In this document: positions 63,166 to 64,000 of the stretch, in pieces
How the letters are laid out: the number at the start of each line of letters is the position of its first letter
Numbering within the stretch: the first letter of the stretch is position 1
DNA from: Coccinella septempunctata
Taxonomy: Eukaryota; Arthropoda; Insecta; Coleoptera; Coccinellidae
NCBI RefSeq assembly: GCF_907165205.1
Contig: NC_058195.1
Coordinates: forward strand, 23,518,936-23,582,935
Length of the DNA: 64,000 bases
Direction: 5' to 3'
The notes under the pieces: generated by a model
The model's database searches: none
The model's input: the letters and a program-made list of their open reading frames with translations, nothing else
Told to the model about the DNA's origin: nothing
Program-made: the position numbers and the translations under genes

Positions 63166-64000
63166 TTTATTCACCATAAATTTTTTACAATACAAATGAA
63201 AATAGAGCTAAATGCATGAACAAATAGATGATATCACAGAAGCTCCGGCTCAGGTAGCCTTTGCTTGTACGTGATGTTGTAGAAAATTCGCTCCTGATGA
63301 TGAGTGAACAAATGGTTCACGCAATTTATCCAAAAAACACTTATACTACCATTATAATTGAACTAAACACCGTATTATTTTTTTTTTTTCGTTTATTTAT
63401 GTCATCGCATTGTATACTTTTTATCTGTGGTTAATGAAGTCGTGCAGTCTCTCCCTTCCATAGGATATAATCCATTTTTCACACCTCTTTCTGAACATAT
63501 TGACATTGTTTATCCTCAAGATGTTAGCTGGAAGCTGATTAAAGAGTTTCGGCGCAAGATAGTCACAGTGACGCTGTCCTATAGTTTTTGCACACCTAGG
63601 TACGCTCAAGGAAACCATCTTAGTTCGGGTATTGTGACCGTGTACAATGGGCTCAAAGTCGATTCTGGACTTTTTAATATTCACCAGCATATTCAAGGAG
63701 TATAGTTGTCTCACATCGAGTATTTCGGAATCCCCGTGCAACCTAGCGTTAGAGAAGGTGAGTGGTTTACTATAGATTACCCGCAGAATCCATCTTTGAA
63801 TAACACTCAATTCTTCCAGGTGAGTATCACTAACACCCCCCCAACCCACAATTCCATATGTCAACTGCGATTGGACCAACGCAAAGTAGAGTAGTTTAAG
63901 GTGTTTCACATCTAGGTATTCTTTTAAATATTTTATTTTATACAGCACACCTCTCAATTTATTCACTATATTTTTTATTTGAGGGTCCCACCTCATATGT
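63166..64000 (-). pseudogene. CR1/Crack-like LINE: RT C-terminal region (continues off the window)
   Basis: The minus frame 63996-63421 (191+ codons, open at the window edge) reads MRWDPQIKNIVNKLRGVLY, LKLLYFALVQSQLTYGIVGW, LEELSVIQRWILRVIYSKPL and KLFNQLPANILRINNVNMF. This is the thumb and C-terminus of a non-LTR RT with the YGxxxW motif. Then ~250 bp of 3' UTR to the (ATT)n tail. The ORF may be intact as far as seen. Confidence 0.85.

Overview
This window looks like repeat-dense intergenic or intronic DNA of an insect. The evidence is the A+T-rich base composition, the lack of operon-like gene packing, one spliced exon of an axonemal dynein heavy chain, and a mobile-element mix typical of arthropods: Penelope-like, Jockey, CR1/L2-like, RTE-like, R4/Dong-like, BEL/Pao, gypsy, mariner and hAT. 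A beetle is a guess, not a determination. The only host coding sequence I can support is the dynein exon on the minus strand at 12473-12680; nearly everything else is transposon or transposon debris.

Layout. 1-6180: a head-to-head pair of degraded Penelope-like elements (PLEs). The minus copy is split by a complete-looking Tc1/mariner-superfamily element (405-3334) with ~700-bp inverted repeats and TA duplications. 7578-12472: 5'-truncated LINE tails (R4/Dong-like, RTE, Crack/L2-like) and a gypsy scrap. 12473-12680: dynein exon. 13390-19975: MITEs, a LINE tail with an inverted 5' part, an unidentified interspersed repeat (second copy at 27180-27885), and a BEL/Pao integrase remnant. 19976-22405: several PLE ends plus an RT-endonuclease fragment. 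23439-26606: a nearly whole CR1/Jockey-group LINE, inactivated. 28862-30610: a hAT-like element with an internal 175-bp tandem array. 31010-36440: an RTE-like LINE split by a young PLE insertion that carries the longest intact ORF here (791 codons) and a 1528-bp inverted duplication. 36447-47878: two Jockey copies, one interrupted by a PLE end and another LINE, the other by a PLE with 112-bp inverted terminal repeats. 47880-57870: DUF4780-type ORFs, LINE pieces and a PLE head-to-head fragment. 57873-63139: R4/Dong-like LINE pieces separated by a 3.2-kb non-autonomous DNA transposon with 17-bp TIRs and a perfect 8-bp target duplication. 63166-64000: the tail of another LINE.

The observation I rate most interesting is a recurring RNA-like motif at the ends of PLEs from several distinct lineages in this window. 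It resembles a hammerhead ribozyme, CUGANGA-N-[stem II]-GAA-[4-6 nt palindrome]-H, flanked by a short stem I. Every copy carries one extra nucleotide before stem II, and the stem III position is always self-complementary, which suggests action as a dimer. Close behind are repeated head-to-head PLE architectures with 12-13-bp target duplications, and the 59395-62593 element, for which I see no transposase.
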